Positions 36,701-51,805 of a stretch of 64,000 nt of DNA are shown piece after piece. Within the stretch, counting starts at the first letter, position 1, and each line of letters begins with the position of its first letter. Location of the stretch: positions 55,447,656-55,511,655 of the forward strand of contig JANVCC010000018.1 in assembly GCA_025345505.1 (NCBI GenBank). The letters run 5' to 3'. The notes under the pieces were generated by a model. That model saw only the letters and a program-made list of their open reading frames with translations. It did no database searches and was not told the origin of the DNA. Made by a program: the position numbers and the translations under genes. Source of the stretch: Todiramphus chloris collaris. Taxonomy: Eukaryota > Chordata > Aves > Coraciiformes > Alcedinidae.

Positions 36701-39700
36701 GGAAGTTCCTGGCTTAGCTGCACAGAGGAGCAAGACAAAAGATACTAAAAAGCTTCCAAGACTTCAAAATTTTTCCATAACAAGGAAACAAACTTCTACC
36801 TAGATCATAAGTCATTCAATGTACTGGGTTCCCATCTGCTGTCTGAGTCCTGTGGAAGCACAAAGAATCTAGAAGGCTTTGTTTTCAATCTCATTTTCCA
36901 GTTTCCTGGGCCCCTTTACTTTCTACCCATTCCTGGGCTGGCTCACTGCTGCAGGAAATCTTTTGCTTTTCAGAGCTGTGTTCCAGATCTCTACACAGCA
37001 GGTTACCTGCCTGTTTTCCCTTCTTCTCAACAGCCCCATCTGCTCTCCAGAAGTTTCTCTCAATTGGATATGTTCAGTTGCCCTCAGTAAAGAGGTACTT
37101 TCTCTCTCCCATCAGGAATGTCTGCCTAACCAAGAGAGAAGGGAACAAAGCAAAAAGATGGCTGCTACTGCCTTACTGCATTTTTCTAAACAATATGTAG
37201 TTTATCAAGCACTTTTAAATTGTGAAATGGAACAAATTTACATTACACTAGATTTTTGTTAGATGCAGTGAACATGTTATTGTTTCCAACCTGAAGCTAA
37301 AGACTTCGTGCCTGGACATCTTTTTCACACATCTACTGTTCTTGATGGTGGTGTTCAAAAACTAGTGTTTTCCTTGGCTTCCTGTGTTCTAAGAATGGAA
37401 TGTCTTACAGTGGTAACATGATTGTGTTGCCTTTTTCTGTGTCATGCATATCTTTTTCAAATATATTGCCCAGAAGGTTCATAGGTGCCATCACAATCAT
37501 TAGTCTAATATGGGGTTTCTGTAAACAGGGAGTTTAGGCCTTATTTCTTATGTAATGATCATTTAATATGCTGCCTAATTTATCATTGTAGTTTTACCAT
37601 CTGCAGTTGAACTTGGTTACCTTTGGATGCTTTATGAACACATTACTACCTTATTGTAATCATTACCAGAAAAGTTAAGCTGTAATTGATTCGTTCTTCA
37701 AAGTACGTGAGGTTTTCATACTTATTTTTCCTAGATCTAATTCTTAATGTCCACATCTGAAAAAGAAAATTAATATTTTCTTAAAAAGAAGGTAAATATG
37801 GTGCTTCTTGTTTTAAACATTCTACACGAGCTGCAGATGAGGTATGGCATCATTTCATAATCCATCCTATCAGTTGTGCTGATTTGGCATTATCTTGCAC
37901 CATCTTGGGATTGCACTAGCAGGGGCTGTGTCCTAAGGCATACAAGCAGTGGGCAAACCAAGTCTCTGTGCTGATAGCTCCAGTTGTAGTGTAAGTATTC
38001 TGTACTGCACATCTTAATGTCTCTCATCTTTTATTGGTATGGCAACTGTCTGATTAGTATAATTAGTGAGTTGAATTTGAAATTATAAATATTGTATCAT
38101 TTAGGGGCCTTTTCTTTTTCTCATAACAGGGTTACCTTTGAGGTATTTCTGGCAGTTGAGATGGCTGTAATAGTCCCTGACAGCCTGCCTTGCTCGGTTC
38201 TTTCCCTGGAGCAGCAACTACACTGCTGCTGTCATCCTCTATGAGGGGGAAGGTTTTTGTGCTGATTGAAAGCCTGTTTCTGCAAAGAAAATGTGCTAAA
38301 TATCTGAAAGCTGTTTGTCTCTCTTCTGCACCTGGTGTTTTAGATTTCCACTGAGTAAATTGCAACCTTTTTTTGCTATGTTTTTTTCCTCAAAGGCTTA
38401 GCCGTCTGAATTTAAATAGTCAAAATCATAGAACCAATTTGCCAGTGTCAGAAAAAAATTGTAGAGTCTACAAAATATCTGCATTCACTCTAAAACACCT
38501 GTAATTGCATAAATTAAAATGAGTGCTACTACTAGTAGTTATTCTAGTAAAACAGTCATTTTACTATAGTTAAATTAGTATTCTGAATATCTGAAAGTTG
38601 TTGTCTTTCAGGTTAACTCTTTGGCATACATTAATGGTATAATAATAATCTATAGCTAAAGAGTAGTATCTATATGTAATAACTATATATCCAATTTCCC
38701 TGAGGTTTCATAGATTAGGTGGGAAGAACTGTACATTAGCAAGCTTCAATGGAAAATCCATGCTTGTTCTGTTTTGAAAAAGGAAAAAAACCACTAGTCT
38801 AAGGAACTCCAAACCTATACTTGATCTTTCTTATCCTTGAGGATTACAGTAAAAGGCTAATTTTCAGTTGGCCTACACAGTTTTTCTCAAATGTCTTAGA
38901 TCCTTATAAGTACCACATGTACATTCCATGATTTCTGTATAGAGTGGCTCCCTGCCTCTGATAATTTTACTTCAGTTTTGTGGGTTTTTTTTTTTTTTTT
39001 TTTTTTGTTGTTGTTTGTTTCTTTTTTTCATAGCACATACCTACAAGCCTCAAGAAGTAACTGAGGTATAGTGAAATGTGAGAAAAACTGCAAGTTCTGA
39101 GATGCTTTGTACTTTTCAGCAACTACTTTTGCAACTACACTACTGCTTTTGTCAGTTATTTAAAAAATGTATCATAGGTTACTTTGGGGAACTTCAGTGG
39201 TTTAGTGCTAAGAAAGCTTTTGCAACTGATGCAGAGATAGCACTGCACTAATGTAATTTCATGAGCCTCCAACTGGATAAAGAAAATGCAATCATGTAAT
39301 TGCAGCCACAGAATTTCAGTTGTAATAATGTTTTTAGAGAAAAAAGAAAAAGCCCCTCTCACCCAAAGCATTCAGGTGGCCTAAAATGGTAGTGTACCTA
39401 CTGCCAAAGTATGAAAAGCATGATATACTAGAGCCATCAAAGAATGGACATCTGAACAGATGAGAAGAAAGAGTAAATGTCACTGAAATAGAACAGATAA
39501 TGGCTTTTTGCTGCCACGTAAATGCTGAGGCCACAAGGTGAAGCAGAAGGCATTTCAAAACAGGCAGCATTGATCTTGTGATAACAGTCCCATTACCATG
39601 ATTTCATTTCTGTGACACTGCTTGATTGATACAGTTGTAATAATTTCATTTCTCAGTTGCTGGTGCAATAGAAGAGTATTTCTTTAGTATGTGTAAAATG

Positions 39701-42700
39701 CATCTTTCCTTGCACAGTCAGAGCTCCCACTTTTATCTGTACCAATACTAACACAGTGGGACATAGCCTGATGACAGAATGCATCTGCATTTTGCTTTAA
39801 GGCAACCATGTGTAATTGTGTGTGTTTTATTACGTATTTTTGTGGATAATCTAGATGCTTCATGAAGTTTCATAATCCTTAAGTTGCTCTGTTAATAAAT
39901 TATGGATGCACATCTAACAGTATGATAAGTAATAAATACTGAAATTGATAACAAATATAAAGCAGTCATTTTATCATGTCCAAAATCAAAATGAAATGAA
40001 GGAGCAGTTTTCAAATGTAGGAACTTAGTTAAAACCAGGAAACTCACAGCAAGCTATATGCATTCTACTTACTCCCAATCTAGCCCTAAAAAAAAAAAAA
40101 AAAAGCGTTGTTGTAGGATATTTTCTTTTCATATTTTATCTTAAGAATTAAAGAAAAAAAAATTCTCTTTCTAAGACATTATTAATGATTATAATCAAAA
40201 AGTTGTAGTTAAACACGTAACAAACTTAAACTTCTAAAAGGAAAACGTGTGTTGTGTGTGTTTATGATTTTTATGGAGTGATTAATAACTGTATAGCTGT
40301 GATTGTTTAAGGATGTAAGTGGTGAAATGCCTGGAAAGAATATATATTTTATTACAGCAACTGATACAGTTGGAGGAGGGAGACAGATGAGATTCCTGGC
40401 ACACAAACCCTTTTTGTTGCATGTTTGTTCTGTGATTCAGCAGTGCAGTACAGAGACTGCAAAATATGCCATACATCTTTGCCAAAGTGTTTATAGTTTG
40501 TCTTAAAAATTAATCTAACTTGTAAAACATATTTCAAGTTTTGAAGTTCAAAGTATGAAAGACCTTTTCAGTCTTACAAGAATTTATTTCTTAATGTGCC
40601 TTATCCAAATGACAAGTACTGCTCTTAGAAGAAAAATAAATTACACTTGTGCATTTATTCTGCATATTATTTAATGTGTTTCTGCACATATTCTAGGTGG
40701 TACTTTCCCCTTGTCTATTTGAACAGTAATAAAGATCAACATGCTCTGGAACAGGACTAGAAGAGAAATCTGGTTTCAAATCTCATTTGCATCAGAGTAA
40801 TTCAGATATATTTCTGAACTCACTACCCAAGTAACTCCCAAGTAGCTTGATAAGTATAAAATCAGAATAAATAATGAAAAAAAAATGAGCTAACTTACAG
40901 GTTACGTAAGTGTACCTAGTTTGTCCACACTTCCGTAATTATAGACAAAGACATTGGACAATTAGACCTCTACATTTTTTCTCTTTTTCTTACCACCCTC
41001 CCGTCCTTGTGCAGTGGGGAAATGATTAACTGCTGCATCTAGGGTATTTTCAAGATTACTTAGTTCATGTTTGTTCAGCGTTGTATAGAGTATTATTGAT
41101 ATTAACCAAGCATGAGACAATTGAAGTTATTTAACACTGTCGTTCACTAGAACATTTACAGAGGGAATTTACTGTGAACATATATGTTCACTTAAGGTTG
41201 GTTCTCATTCATTCTGGACAAACCAATCAAAGAATAGAAGATTTAGCTGTTTGACATGCCAGGGATTTTGTTGACACTTTAACCCAAGAAAGTTGAAGTT
41301 AAATCACAATCTGGATTTTGATGTCCAACTGTTCTGAATGTTTGCTGTCTGAAGGGCTATCTACATCTCAATTTATTACTGTAATTCCTATAATAGAGAA
41401 GGCAATAAAGGATTATCGGGAATAAAACTCTCACTGTTCAGGAAGTTATGCCATGGTTTCCATTTCATTTGAGACCTCACTTGCTGTTGACTTTTTGCAC
41501 ATCCTTACTTAGAACTTGAATTCCTTTTTTATACAAAGCTAACCTGACCTCAAAGCTAAATACGATATCTTCAAGTAATTCTGCATTATTTTGTTAAGGA
41601 GTGGGTCATTTCTTTTTACTATATCCATCTTGACATAAAATACTAACCAAACACTGAATTCAAACACCTTGGGTTATCGTAATTTGTGTTGGACACAGGC
41701 CTCCCTCTTCCTTTATCCTCCCCTCCCCTCCCCCCTACATTTTCTGTCTTATTATAAAGAAAATTTCAGTGTATTCTACCTTCTAGACTAAATATTTTTG
41801 TTTCTTGAATAAGACTCCTTCCATTGCTACAGTCCCCATTACGAGGGGCTACATCCGTTTACCTCAACCAAAAAGCAACAATAAGGGGTGCTGATTCTTT
41901 TTCATAGGTTGTTCTGACTGCCCACGATTCTTCCAACAGTTCTCTTTTTCCCTGAATCTGTGTCCAGTGCCATAAGCCCACCAAGGCTGTACACTGTCAG
42001 AGAAGTATTGCTCCCATTTAGTTATCACCTTCCACAGTCTTGTTAGTGGTAGTGTGAGTGATGGGGGACAAATATCTTTGCAGCCATGATTATTGCTTGT
42101 GATCACTTGCATGGAAGTGCCTTTGAGGTTTAGCCCTGCATGAGGTAGATGAATTACCTATACCTGCTGAAATGTATCATCTAAAAATATTTTTCTCCTT
42201 ACCCAGTAATATAATATTTCTTCTGGCACAATCTTGATTTTTATCCTTCTTCTAATAAAGACTTTAAATAAGTTCTTCAGCTTGTTTCCCCAGGACCACC
42301 ATGGCCTAAAATGTTCTTTGCTTCATTGTTTTCATGACATTTCAGAGGCTGACATCAAGTCTTTTTGCAGAAGTAACTAGAGAATATTTTATAAAAGGGG
42401 CTTTTTAGAATTAAGAACAGTGTGTGAAGTGTTTGGTTATGTATGCATTTTCAAAACCATTGTTCCTGTTTGTAATATTAGTTGTTATTTCTACAAGTTA
42501 TCTGCAGCATTCTCTTAGGAGAATCACTGCATTCCCAGACACTGTTCTAGAATATTCATCTTGGTATTCTCACAGAAACGTCCTGCCTGTTGTTTTGAGG
42601 TTTACATAAAATGTGTGATTATTTTCACTAATATTAATGGAGATTACATAGAGAAAACATCTAAATTATTTGGCAATCAGCCTCTAAACACAAGGCAGGA

Positions 42701-45700
42701 CCCACAGGCTTAGAATTGATGAAATACATAAATCAGTAAGTTGCATCACAGCCTTTGAATGTGACGAAGAACTTGACAAGGTTTCATCTAATCAATAGAA
42801 TAATTTTCAGAAGGAGGCAGAGCTTTGAGTTTGTATCAAGGTGTGTTCTGCATGGCATTACTAAAGAGAGTTAAAACCACATGAAAAAAAAAAGGTAAAA
42901 CATACACTTGGTGTAGTATATCTCAGAATTTTCTGGTTTTAATACATTTCAGGATATTTTATGCCTGATTTTTGAGACAGTTGTTATATTTTTAGAAAAT
43001 GACAAGCAAACCAGTTAATCTCTAGAATGTGGTTGTTTATATACCAAAGATTGAAAAATGTGTTGCCAGGAATGCTATTGTTTGAGATAACTCTCCTATT
43101 ATGAGATTTAAATTTCCCCCTGACCCTGAACTTGTACAGTGATCATATCCATTATAAATAGAATCAAGGAAATGTTGCCAAATTCATAGTATCTCAGTAG
43201 TAGAGCTGTTCCCATTTCTAGGTCACTATTTTTCAGGAAGAAAAAGAAGTGGGGAAATATGCAGTAATTTTCTTATAGCTGGACTGTTTCAGAGAACTGG
43301 TAAGGCTTAATTTCTTTTGCTTGTTTATGAAGAAGACCTAGGACAAAGAGGTCACAAGCAAATCAGTCTTGAGACTGCCATAGTGGTGAGTCTGTGCATT
43401 GATGGGTAGGGTGAAATTCATTGGAATAAAACTTGTATTTCCTTAAGTTTGCTCTTTTGTCTTTATTTGTAGTAATCTATAAGAAAGATGTGTAATGTTG
43501 TATTGTAGTGTAATACTGTTAACAAATAATATCAAGAATGAACTCATTTAAGTGAAGGAGTAAATTTTTATTAGTTCAAGAAATATTGCTTACCAGTGAT
43601 AATAGTACAGGATATATTATTTTTTTATATATATTCACTGTGTCGTATAGGATCATTTTTACTATATGATGCAGGATTCCATTTCTGCAGATATTAATCT
43701 CTTTATAATGTGGTCTGTTGCAGTGGGTAAGTACTCAGGTAGACAGGATCCTTTTTTTTTGTGATGATATTAAGTATTTAAGTTAGTACCTGTAGGGGTT
43801 GTGTTAAATGACTGTATATGTAAATCCAAATAAGTAATGAAACATGCATTTATTCTTTATAATCTATATTTAAGATCTCCTTTACTTCATGAAGGCAGGT
43901 TGCTGGATTGCTATTTATAGCAGGATTGAAAACTTATAAATATTCATGACATTTAATATGTCTTATATCTGATTATCGTGGAAAAAAAGTACAGTTCCTA
44001 TAAATATTCAACCAAGCAAATGAACTGCAATAGAATTATAGTGCATATCAGTGTTATCCAAAAAAGTAGTGAATCAGTCACTTCTAGTGAAAAACCTCTG
44101 AATAAAACACTTTTGTTTGTTTTGTTGAGTTTTTTTAACATATCTCTTATTTGTCTGAATAGGAAAGGAACACATCATATGGAGGTGAATATGACTTGTC
44201 TAGCTAAAAGGTGAACATCGGAAAGTAGTGTAGGTAGAAATATGATAGAAAGAACACAGATACTCCCTGAAAAGTCCTGAACGTGTTTGTTTGGGTTTTT
44301 TTAAATCTATATTCACCATGATCTCTATTACGCTTCAAGATGTGTCATAGTTTACGTTGTAAAGAAGAGTTGCATGAATTTTGCTTACCTTAATATACCC
44401 TAAATGCAAATATTCAAGACTGAGTGGGAATGATCTTTGGAAGCGTAAATTGAAAGTAGATGAATGTTTCAAAGTGTAGTCACAAATAAAATTAAAAGGT
44501 ATTAAATATGTGTTTCTCCCATTCTAAATAGTACAGAAAGCCATTCAGGACCACTTTAAACAGTTTGTAAAAGATTTTTCAAGCCTTAAAAAAAATAGAT
44601 CTAGAAAAGCTGAGGAAAGCAATTATGTTCTTGTGGGAGTTCTGACTACTTAGAGTTCTAGTAGTGCACTGCAAATGCAACTTAGATATAGTTCCTATAA
44701 ATGCTTTCAGATCAAACAAACTTGAACTAATAGGAACTGCAAGTTATTTTTATAATCCTTTCAGCGATAACCATGCACACCCCACTTAAAAGATAAAAAT
44801 TCTCTCCTCCTTGGTACTTAAAAGAGATGTTTGGAAAAAAACTCATGGTTTGATTTTTGCTTCCGGCAAACTAAAGAGTTATGTTCCTTTTTGCTACAAT
44901 GACTGCAATATGAATCAGTTACATCAATTGGAGTGTTTAAAGTTGGGAAGGTTTGTTCGTTTTTTGGGGGGAGGGGTGGGAGGGAGAGGACATGAAGCTT
45001 TTTTGCTTTGTTTCATGTCCATTATATTTTGTGAATTAGATTAGCTCCAGGGATGCCCATGGCTGAATTCTCACCCTCCAAAGCAGTTAACTGAGGAGAA
45101 GCAACTTCATTGTTATTTGTATTGAATTTGTGCTGTAGTACTCCTTAGTAATCTGTTACACCATTCTCCTGAAGGTGCTACCAACTGCAAAGAGGAAATT
45201 AGAGGGGCTGGGGGCATGTACCCACCAAACAGATGGATTAGCAGCTCCTGGCTGTACTGTTCTCAGGGAAGTGCTCATGCCAGGGCAATCCCAGATGTGG
45301 ACTCTGTGCCCTTCCAATATCCCTTTTAATCTGGGAAGCAAAGTGCTACCTTCTTGGTTTAAGAAGTTAAGCTACTCGTAGGACATTCAGCTAGGGATCC
45401 TTCTGTTTCTGTGTCATTTATCCCAGTGCACTGTGAAGATCTAGTAGATATTATCTCTGAGGTAGTCTGTCCCATATCTCAGGTGCAGGTTGTACCTTCA
45501 AAGCTGAAATCTAGTCTTATGCACACATATACTGACAGTTCAGTTGCCTCAGACCACAGCATTGCAAATGAAACACGACAGTTTAAATGTGCCCAAGTTA
45601 TGCTAGGGGTTAAAGTGCATATAGATGAATAAGATGCACCAGGGACAGTGCAGTAAGACTCAGTATGGATTATTCATAATTAGGACAGGGAGAATGAGTG

Positions 45701-46701
45701 AACAACATACTAATTACAGGAGCCTGAAATACCAGCCTTAGCGTCCCTTTGCAGTGATTGGTAACTACCAGTTCAGAATGCTCAGTGGACAGCCTAAGCA
45801 AAAGCCATGGATATGTGCAAAAATAAATTTGATGAGTTACTTTTATTACTTAGTACTGTGGCCAGATATGTCTGTGCTATTTCTGAATATGAAGTGAACG
45901 TGAATCTTCTTTTACTGTTAGCTTAACACAATTTACCTAGTATCAACTTTAATACTTTTGCCAAGCATAATAATCAGAAAATAAGGAACTGGTACAGTGG
46001 GATCCTATTTTAAGAAAGCAATAATTTCTTCAAAGCAGCAAAAAGGCCTTGTTACTATGGGGGAGAAATGCCCCTTTAGAGAGAATAATTTTTCCATACC
46101 TGTTTCAGGTGGGTTTATGTGAAAGTAGTCACTACCTTGCATCTTGCCTCAGAACCCTCCAGACAGGATTCACTTGTTGGACTTTTACCAAGTACTTCAA
46201 CCGAGTTGGCTACACAGAATGTTATTGTCAAGATCAGAGCTTCCAAATGGCAATTCAGCTCATGTATTTTAGACATCGGCTGTTTGGATTGAACAAATGC
46301 CCCCATAGTGCTTCCTGTTGCTTTGCCTTGGCTGTAGAGGGAGCCTAGCAATCTAAGTCAGAAGAAATGTTTCTCTGGGAAAGCTAAATTTAAGATCAGT
46401 CTGTTCTTTTTCTTCAGTATTCTCTCTTTCCTGATGAATCTGACTTTTAGCTTAGAATACTGACATGGGGAGGTAAGGGCAGTTTATTAGTGGAGGTGTT
46501 TTTAGGAATCGGACTCTCCTATATTTGATCTTTCTTAGTAAGGCAATTGTTTGAAAAAGGTAAAAAGAGTTGCATAGGGTGGCAGGTACTGGTGTCAAGG
46601 TACTACAGGAACTTCAGGGAGAAATTTACAGCACTCCATTCTTCCCTCTAGACTATGTCTTTTGCACTTACCTTACTTACCTGTGGTTTTATGGTTAACA
46701 A
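33776..46701. other. Long single-copy AT-rich interval, no gene seen
   Basis: Across 13 kb I recognise no transposon, RNA gene or coding exon. The longest plus-strand frame is 127 codons (36879-37262); it matches no family I know. Homopolymer tracts include T22 at 38985-39006, an A run at about 40088-40104 and a T run at about 36151-36166. A pyrimidine-rich patch lies near 41700-41738. Confidence 0.5.
38985..39006. repeat. T22 homopolymer
   Basis: Twenty-two T, followed by GTTGTTGTTTG. Low complexity. Confidence 0.9.
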
Positions 46702-46773
46702 CAGAAATGTAATTGTTCTTTTAGCTACAGCCCCCAGCAGAAATGTAATTGTTCTTTTAGCTACAGCCCCCAG
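46702..46773. repeat. Perfect 36-bp tandem duplication
   Basis: The 36-base unit starting CAGAAATGTAATTG and ending CAGCCCCCAG occurs twice with no mismatch, at 46702-46737 and 46738-46773. Complete identity in otherwise old single-copy DNA indicates a very recent duplication, a polymorphism or an assembly artefact. Confidence 0.95.
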
Positions 46774-49700
46774 GTATCACTACTGGTGTCACATCGCTCC
46801 AGTTCCTTTTTTGACACTTAGTTGCTGATGACTCATCTCTCTCTTTTTTGAAAAGATACTCTTTTTTTCTTGTAAAAACTCACCTTTTTTATTTCCTCTT
46901 TGCTTCCATACATATGTTAAAATATATTCACAGAGTTTATTCTTTTTGTTGTGTTTTTTTTATGCGTTTGCATAAAATTCCTAGTAATTTTAAATGTCTT
47001 TAAACATGTATGAGGAAAAAAAAAAGCCCAACAAGTTAGAATACCTTCCTTCTCTTGTTTAGGACTTGTATTTTTCACTTGATTTTGTGGTTCTTTTAAG
47101 GTATTATTTTATTCTTGCTTTTTAAAGCCAAATGGAGCTGTCTAATAGACTATGTTGCCTTCTCTTAGTACTTTAATTGGTATTATACCTCCTTGACCTA
47201 GAAGAACAAGGGCACTTTTTCTAAAGCAAGCAAAATTATATACTTCAGGTTGTGTAGCAACATGGTGCTGATGAGCAACTCCTTTAAAGGATTTGTGTAG
47301 AAAGCACTTTCAAGTTACAATATACCGAACTAATAACATCCATGTTTTTAGTATCGTATTCTTATGCTGCTATTAACATGTAAATCTAATCCCATCATTC
47401 AAGGAAATGTAATACAGTTTCCTATACCTAAATTTAGATCTAAACCATTTAAAATAATTTCCAAAATATTGTAGTAAGAGTAATTATTATTAATCTATTA
47501 TTTTCATTAGTACACTTTATGTACATTAGGGAAGGGAGAGGTAAAATAAAAAAAAAGACAATTAAAAATAGAGACAAAAATAAGTCAAGCTAGAGAGTGC
47601 AATTTCTAGAAAATATGAAGCAAAAGCTATCTTCTTGTGCAATTGGGAGTGGAAATGCATGTAAACCTATGTTTCTTATATAAAGTATTCAGCTATGAGT
47701 ATGGAACAAAATCAATGTTGGTTTAATCTCAAAACTTTCATGTGAATGAATGTCAGAATTATGCAGCAGTGCTAGAGTTCAAACCATCTCTTAAACTCCA
47801 TGGGGATTGGGGTGATAATTAAAGTTCCCTTCCATTCCCCTGAGGTATAACCATTAATTCCTCTTTCTTTCCAGAAGGGCTGAGATTCTCCTTCATGCTG
47901 CTCATTGCCACAGATCAGCAGAGCTTATGGTTTCTGTAACCAGGGACTGGATGTAAGAAAACAAGGGCTTTGGCAACTGGAATAAATTGGCTGCCAGCAT
48001 GGGACTGTAATTGAAGCACAAAGCTAGACAAAGCTCACCTTCCCTCTGCCCAGCAGGAAGTCATTTGCAATGCTCTGTGTCACTAGCACAGGCATGGAAG
48101 AAGATGTCAGCCTCACCTTTTTTAATTAGGTGCTGAAGGCTAAAAATATTCTCCTTGTATGCAATAGAAAGACAAGATAAAGTACACATGCTGACTCCTA
48201 CAAGCTGAAAACCTAGTAAGGTTGCATTTGGTGAATGGCAATTGAGTTAAAGCTGGGAAAATGTAGTTTCAATGCAAGCTTTGGAAGGGAAAGCCGGAAA
48301 GAACTGTACATTTTCCTTGCATAGAGAAAACTTCCCCTCCCACACACTGAGCTCTAATAGCAGCAGCGTGTCCCAGTACAAACCTGCAGATATGCACAGG
48401 GTCATGCAGTTCTCTTGAGCTCTCTCCAGCTGCAAACCATTGAGAGAGCTGAATAATACCACAAAGGAAAAAGAACTACAGTTCTGTTTGCAAAGACATT
48501 TTGTCACCTTTTGAAACTATATTCTCCTGTAGCAATTCAGGGATACTTTAAGCTGTGAAATGGTATATGCATTTTGGCAGGAATTAAACTTTCTAAAGAA
48601 GATGTAGAGCACTAGCAAAGAAAAAAAAAAAAAATGAGAAAGCTATTTCAGACTTTAAAAGACTGAAAAAATTGTATCTTGAAAATTCCCTTGGCAAAAA
48701 GCTGTTAGCATTTTCTATTCTTAGTGAGTTTTCTCTAGTTTAAAACCATCTCAGCTACCCTATGTTGAAAAGCACTACCATGCTTAAACTTGAATGTTGC
48801 TTTATTTGCATTCTATTCAAATAGGACCTAAATCAAAAGCAGTGGGCAAAATACTGGACAGAGCAAAATATTTAAAATAAACCAGCCTCTCTTCTCAGTT
48901 TGATTCCTGTGGGAGACTTAACTAAAGTTATGAAAAATTAAATGTGTTGATGGTGTTTTTTCCTTTTTCTGACACTAGCTGTCTGGTTACATCAGTGTAG
49001 CTACTTTGTCAAAAGAATTCTGTAGTATATGATCTTTCAGGTCAGCTTTCCATTAGACAAGTCCTGACATCAACTTCACAGGGGTTTTACCTTTAATATA
49101 ACTTATTTATTTTATTTGCACAAAAACTTCACTGTTTGATCAGAGGGTGGCCATTAGAATGCAAGGCAATATTTTCCTCTATCCTGTCAGACCCACATTA
49201 TGTTACATATTTATGGAGGATAAAGCTAAGAACAATTTCTGATTTTAGTATATCTCTTTTATTCAACATAGTGTATAACCTAGTCAAAAAATACCACATG
49301 CTTTCCCTCTAAGGATAAAATCATTAAGCAATCAAGTAAATCAGACTATAGTTATCTTTGTCTGGTGTCTCCTGGATCAAATGTTATGGTCCAGTGTCTT
49401 CAGATTGCCTGGGGATGGCTGGTATCGTCAATCCCTGATATATTTTTGATGCTTAATACTGGGAAAAACAAAAATATTCTAAGAATACTATGCTATTCAT
49501 GTATAGGAGGAAAATAGGTATATTAAACTGTATTTATGCTGATACCAATTGTAATTATTAGTTTTGTTATTAAAGGAATGTTTTTTGTTTTGTTTTTTCT
49601 TGGAAGGCGTGGTAGTGTCTGGAGTTGAATGGATTGACATAGGAAGGCCCAGTGAAAGTTTACAGCTGAGTAGGAAATGAAAAGTAAATGTAATCAGATG

Positions 49701-51805
49701 TCAATCATTTCAGAGTAAAGGAAAAATTCTCTCTAAGGATTCAGAAGCTGTTTATTTGTGTGAATTGTTCTTTCTGTCTGTTTTCATAAACATCTTCTGT
49801 GACTTCAAAAAAACCTCTCTCTTGTCCATGTACTTAACTTTGCAAACTTTCTTTTTTTTCCCCTATGTTATTGCAAGTATAATCTGTAAGGTACCTGAAT
49901 CCTGAAGAACTGAAGTTCTAAATATATTTAAAACCTTCCAGTATTCATAGTTCTACCCACTCTTCAGAAAGGGAGGGTAGTCCTTCTCTTATCTTAATTT
50001 TTTTAAATTATCTTGAACAAATCTGAATTAACTGAATATCACCCACAGATATTCAATCTGCAGAGTAGTTGATCTCCTGAATAAAAGACGGCATTCAAGA
50101 GCTCTTTGTTTTTAGTTGATTTTATAAAGTCAGTGATTATTGCCCATATATACAATGGTAGGATCAAGCCCTTCAGAGTGCTTCTACAAGGTTTTCTGAT
50201 TGTTTATAGCTCTCAGCATCTTTTAGAGTTATGATCAATTGCATAGTCAACATTTTTTGCTACATCGCCTATATGTCCTTGTGTCATAGAGTCCTTCATC
50301 CATAATAATCAAATCACTTTCTTTCTGGTAATCTAAATACTTGTTCTTCCACTCAGCCCTTATTTGACTAAGTGGTTTTTTTTGGTTTTGTTTGTGTTTT
50401 GTTTTTTTTGTTAAAGCAAAAATAACAATGTATTTAAAATTTTAATACAAGTCCATAGTTATGAGGAAAAACAACTTTTTGTTTTTAAAGTACTGTTTTA
50501 TTCAGGACATTTCTTTCCATACCGATTAATAAATGTGCTTAAGGCTTAAAATGATTTCTTCAAGAATCCTAGTTTAAGTCATCTAAAACCTGGAGGAAAT
50601 TTTATCTAAGGGGTTGTAGTCAGGGTACAATGAGGATGAACAACACCACCTCATTTATTCAACACAGAGGTAGCAATGAAAAAGATGGTGGAAGGATTTA
50701 GAGGAGCTTTCAAGATAAACAGTAGATTTTTCCAGTAATTTGAGGTACATGAATGATAAAAAAATTCATTACTACTTAACATAAGGAATGAAAGATTGTA
50801 GTTAATGAAAGGGATGGGTATCATAGGAAAATAGTATAGACTTGTAGTTATTATCCAAGACAAAGCAGGTAAAACAAAAAGAAGCAAGAATGTTCTGATG
50901 GAGACAGGGAGTGGTTTTTTTAGGTTGAAAGTTTGGTATACAGGCTTGGTTATTCCCAAGGAAAGTAAAGAAAGGCCTGGCAATTTTATCAAGGAGTATT
51001 CAATTTCAGTATAAAAACCTCTCTCTTGAGGGCAGACTGCATCACCATCAGATTTTTAAAAATTTTATTATATTTTATTTTTTAAAAATGCTCTTGAACC
51101 TAGGTCTTGCAGAGAATAGTTTATCATTGTATAGCCAGTGAAGGAGTCTAATGTCTGGGTTAGTTTCATAAGGAGAATTGTTTGACTGAAAATCTTATCA
51201 ACCAGAAACTGAGTCAGTAAATTGGGATTTGTGATGAGACGAGAGAGACAATCATTCAAGGATGCCTGGACGAAGAAGAGTACAAGTGCAAATGAAGAGG
51301 AGTGAATGAAATTGATCACCCATCACTCAGAAAGATTAGTGATAATTAAACCACTGTGGTGAGATCTGATTTATCACAGTACGAAATCTCAGAGCAGTTA
51401 TGGTTAGTGATGAAAATAATGGTTAACAAAAGTAATGTTTACCTTTAGAAAATAATTGACATTAATTATATCATGTCTCTTGTTAATTGATGGAGCTGTG
51501 CACACCCTATGTTCTGTCATGTCAGTGTCTATAAGTTGTATCTGTAATAGTGACGGGTGCAGCATGAAGAAAGGACACCATGTTGACTTGGCGTGTTCTG
51601 TTACTGTTCTAGGAGTATGTATCTATATTTTATATTCTCTGGCAATGAATTTGATGCTAGTTACTAGCCTTAGGTACATAAGATGAATCTGTATGCAAAA
51701 GATGATGCAAAGTAGATTCCTGTACAGCCATCCAAGATGACTGTCCCCAACATGCTGTTAGTAAGAGAAATTCATGCATATGTAGTGAGTACTCTGCTGG
51801 AGGAC
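46774..51805. other. Single-copy AT-rich DNA, no gene seen
   Basis: No recognised gene or transposon. Two minus-strand frames at 50651-50992 (113 codons, hydrophobic) and 51068-51319 (83 codons) lie close together, but they match nothing I know and lack exon signals I could confirm. A T/G-rich tract lies at about 50375-50412. Confidence 0.5.

Noticed and set aside
36879-37262. 127-codon plus-strand open frame with a hydrophobic start
   Set aside because: No recognised domain, no clear exon or promoter signal, and within chance length expectation.
41864-42112. 82-codon minus-strand frame with a Trp/Lys-rich segment that looked like a retroviral or host peptide
   Set aside because: No neighbouring gag, pol or env blocks and no family motif.
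46049-46348. 99-codon plus-strand frame preceded by a CCTGTTTCAG acceptor-like word
   Set aside because: The opposite strand is also open here, suggesting composition rather than coding. No protein similarity was recognised.
50651-51319. Two neighbouring minus-strand frames (113 and 83 codons), one hydrophobic
   Set aside because: They resemble no known membrane protein or viral protein that I can defend, are separated by stops, and the hydrophobicity follows from T/A-rich codons.
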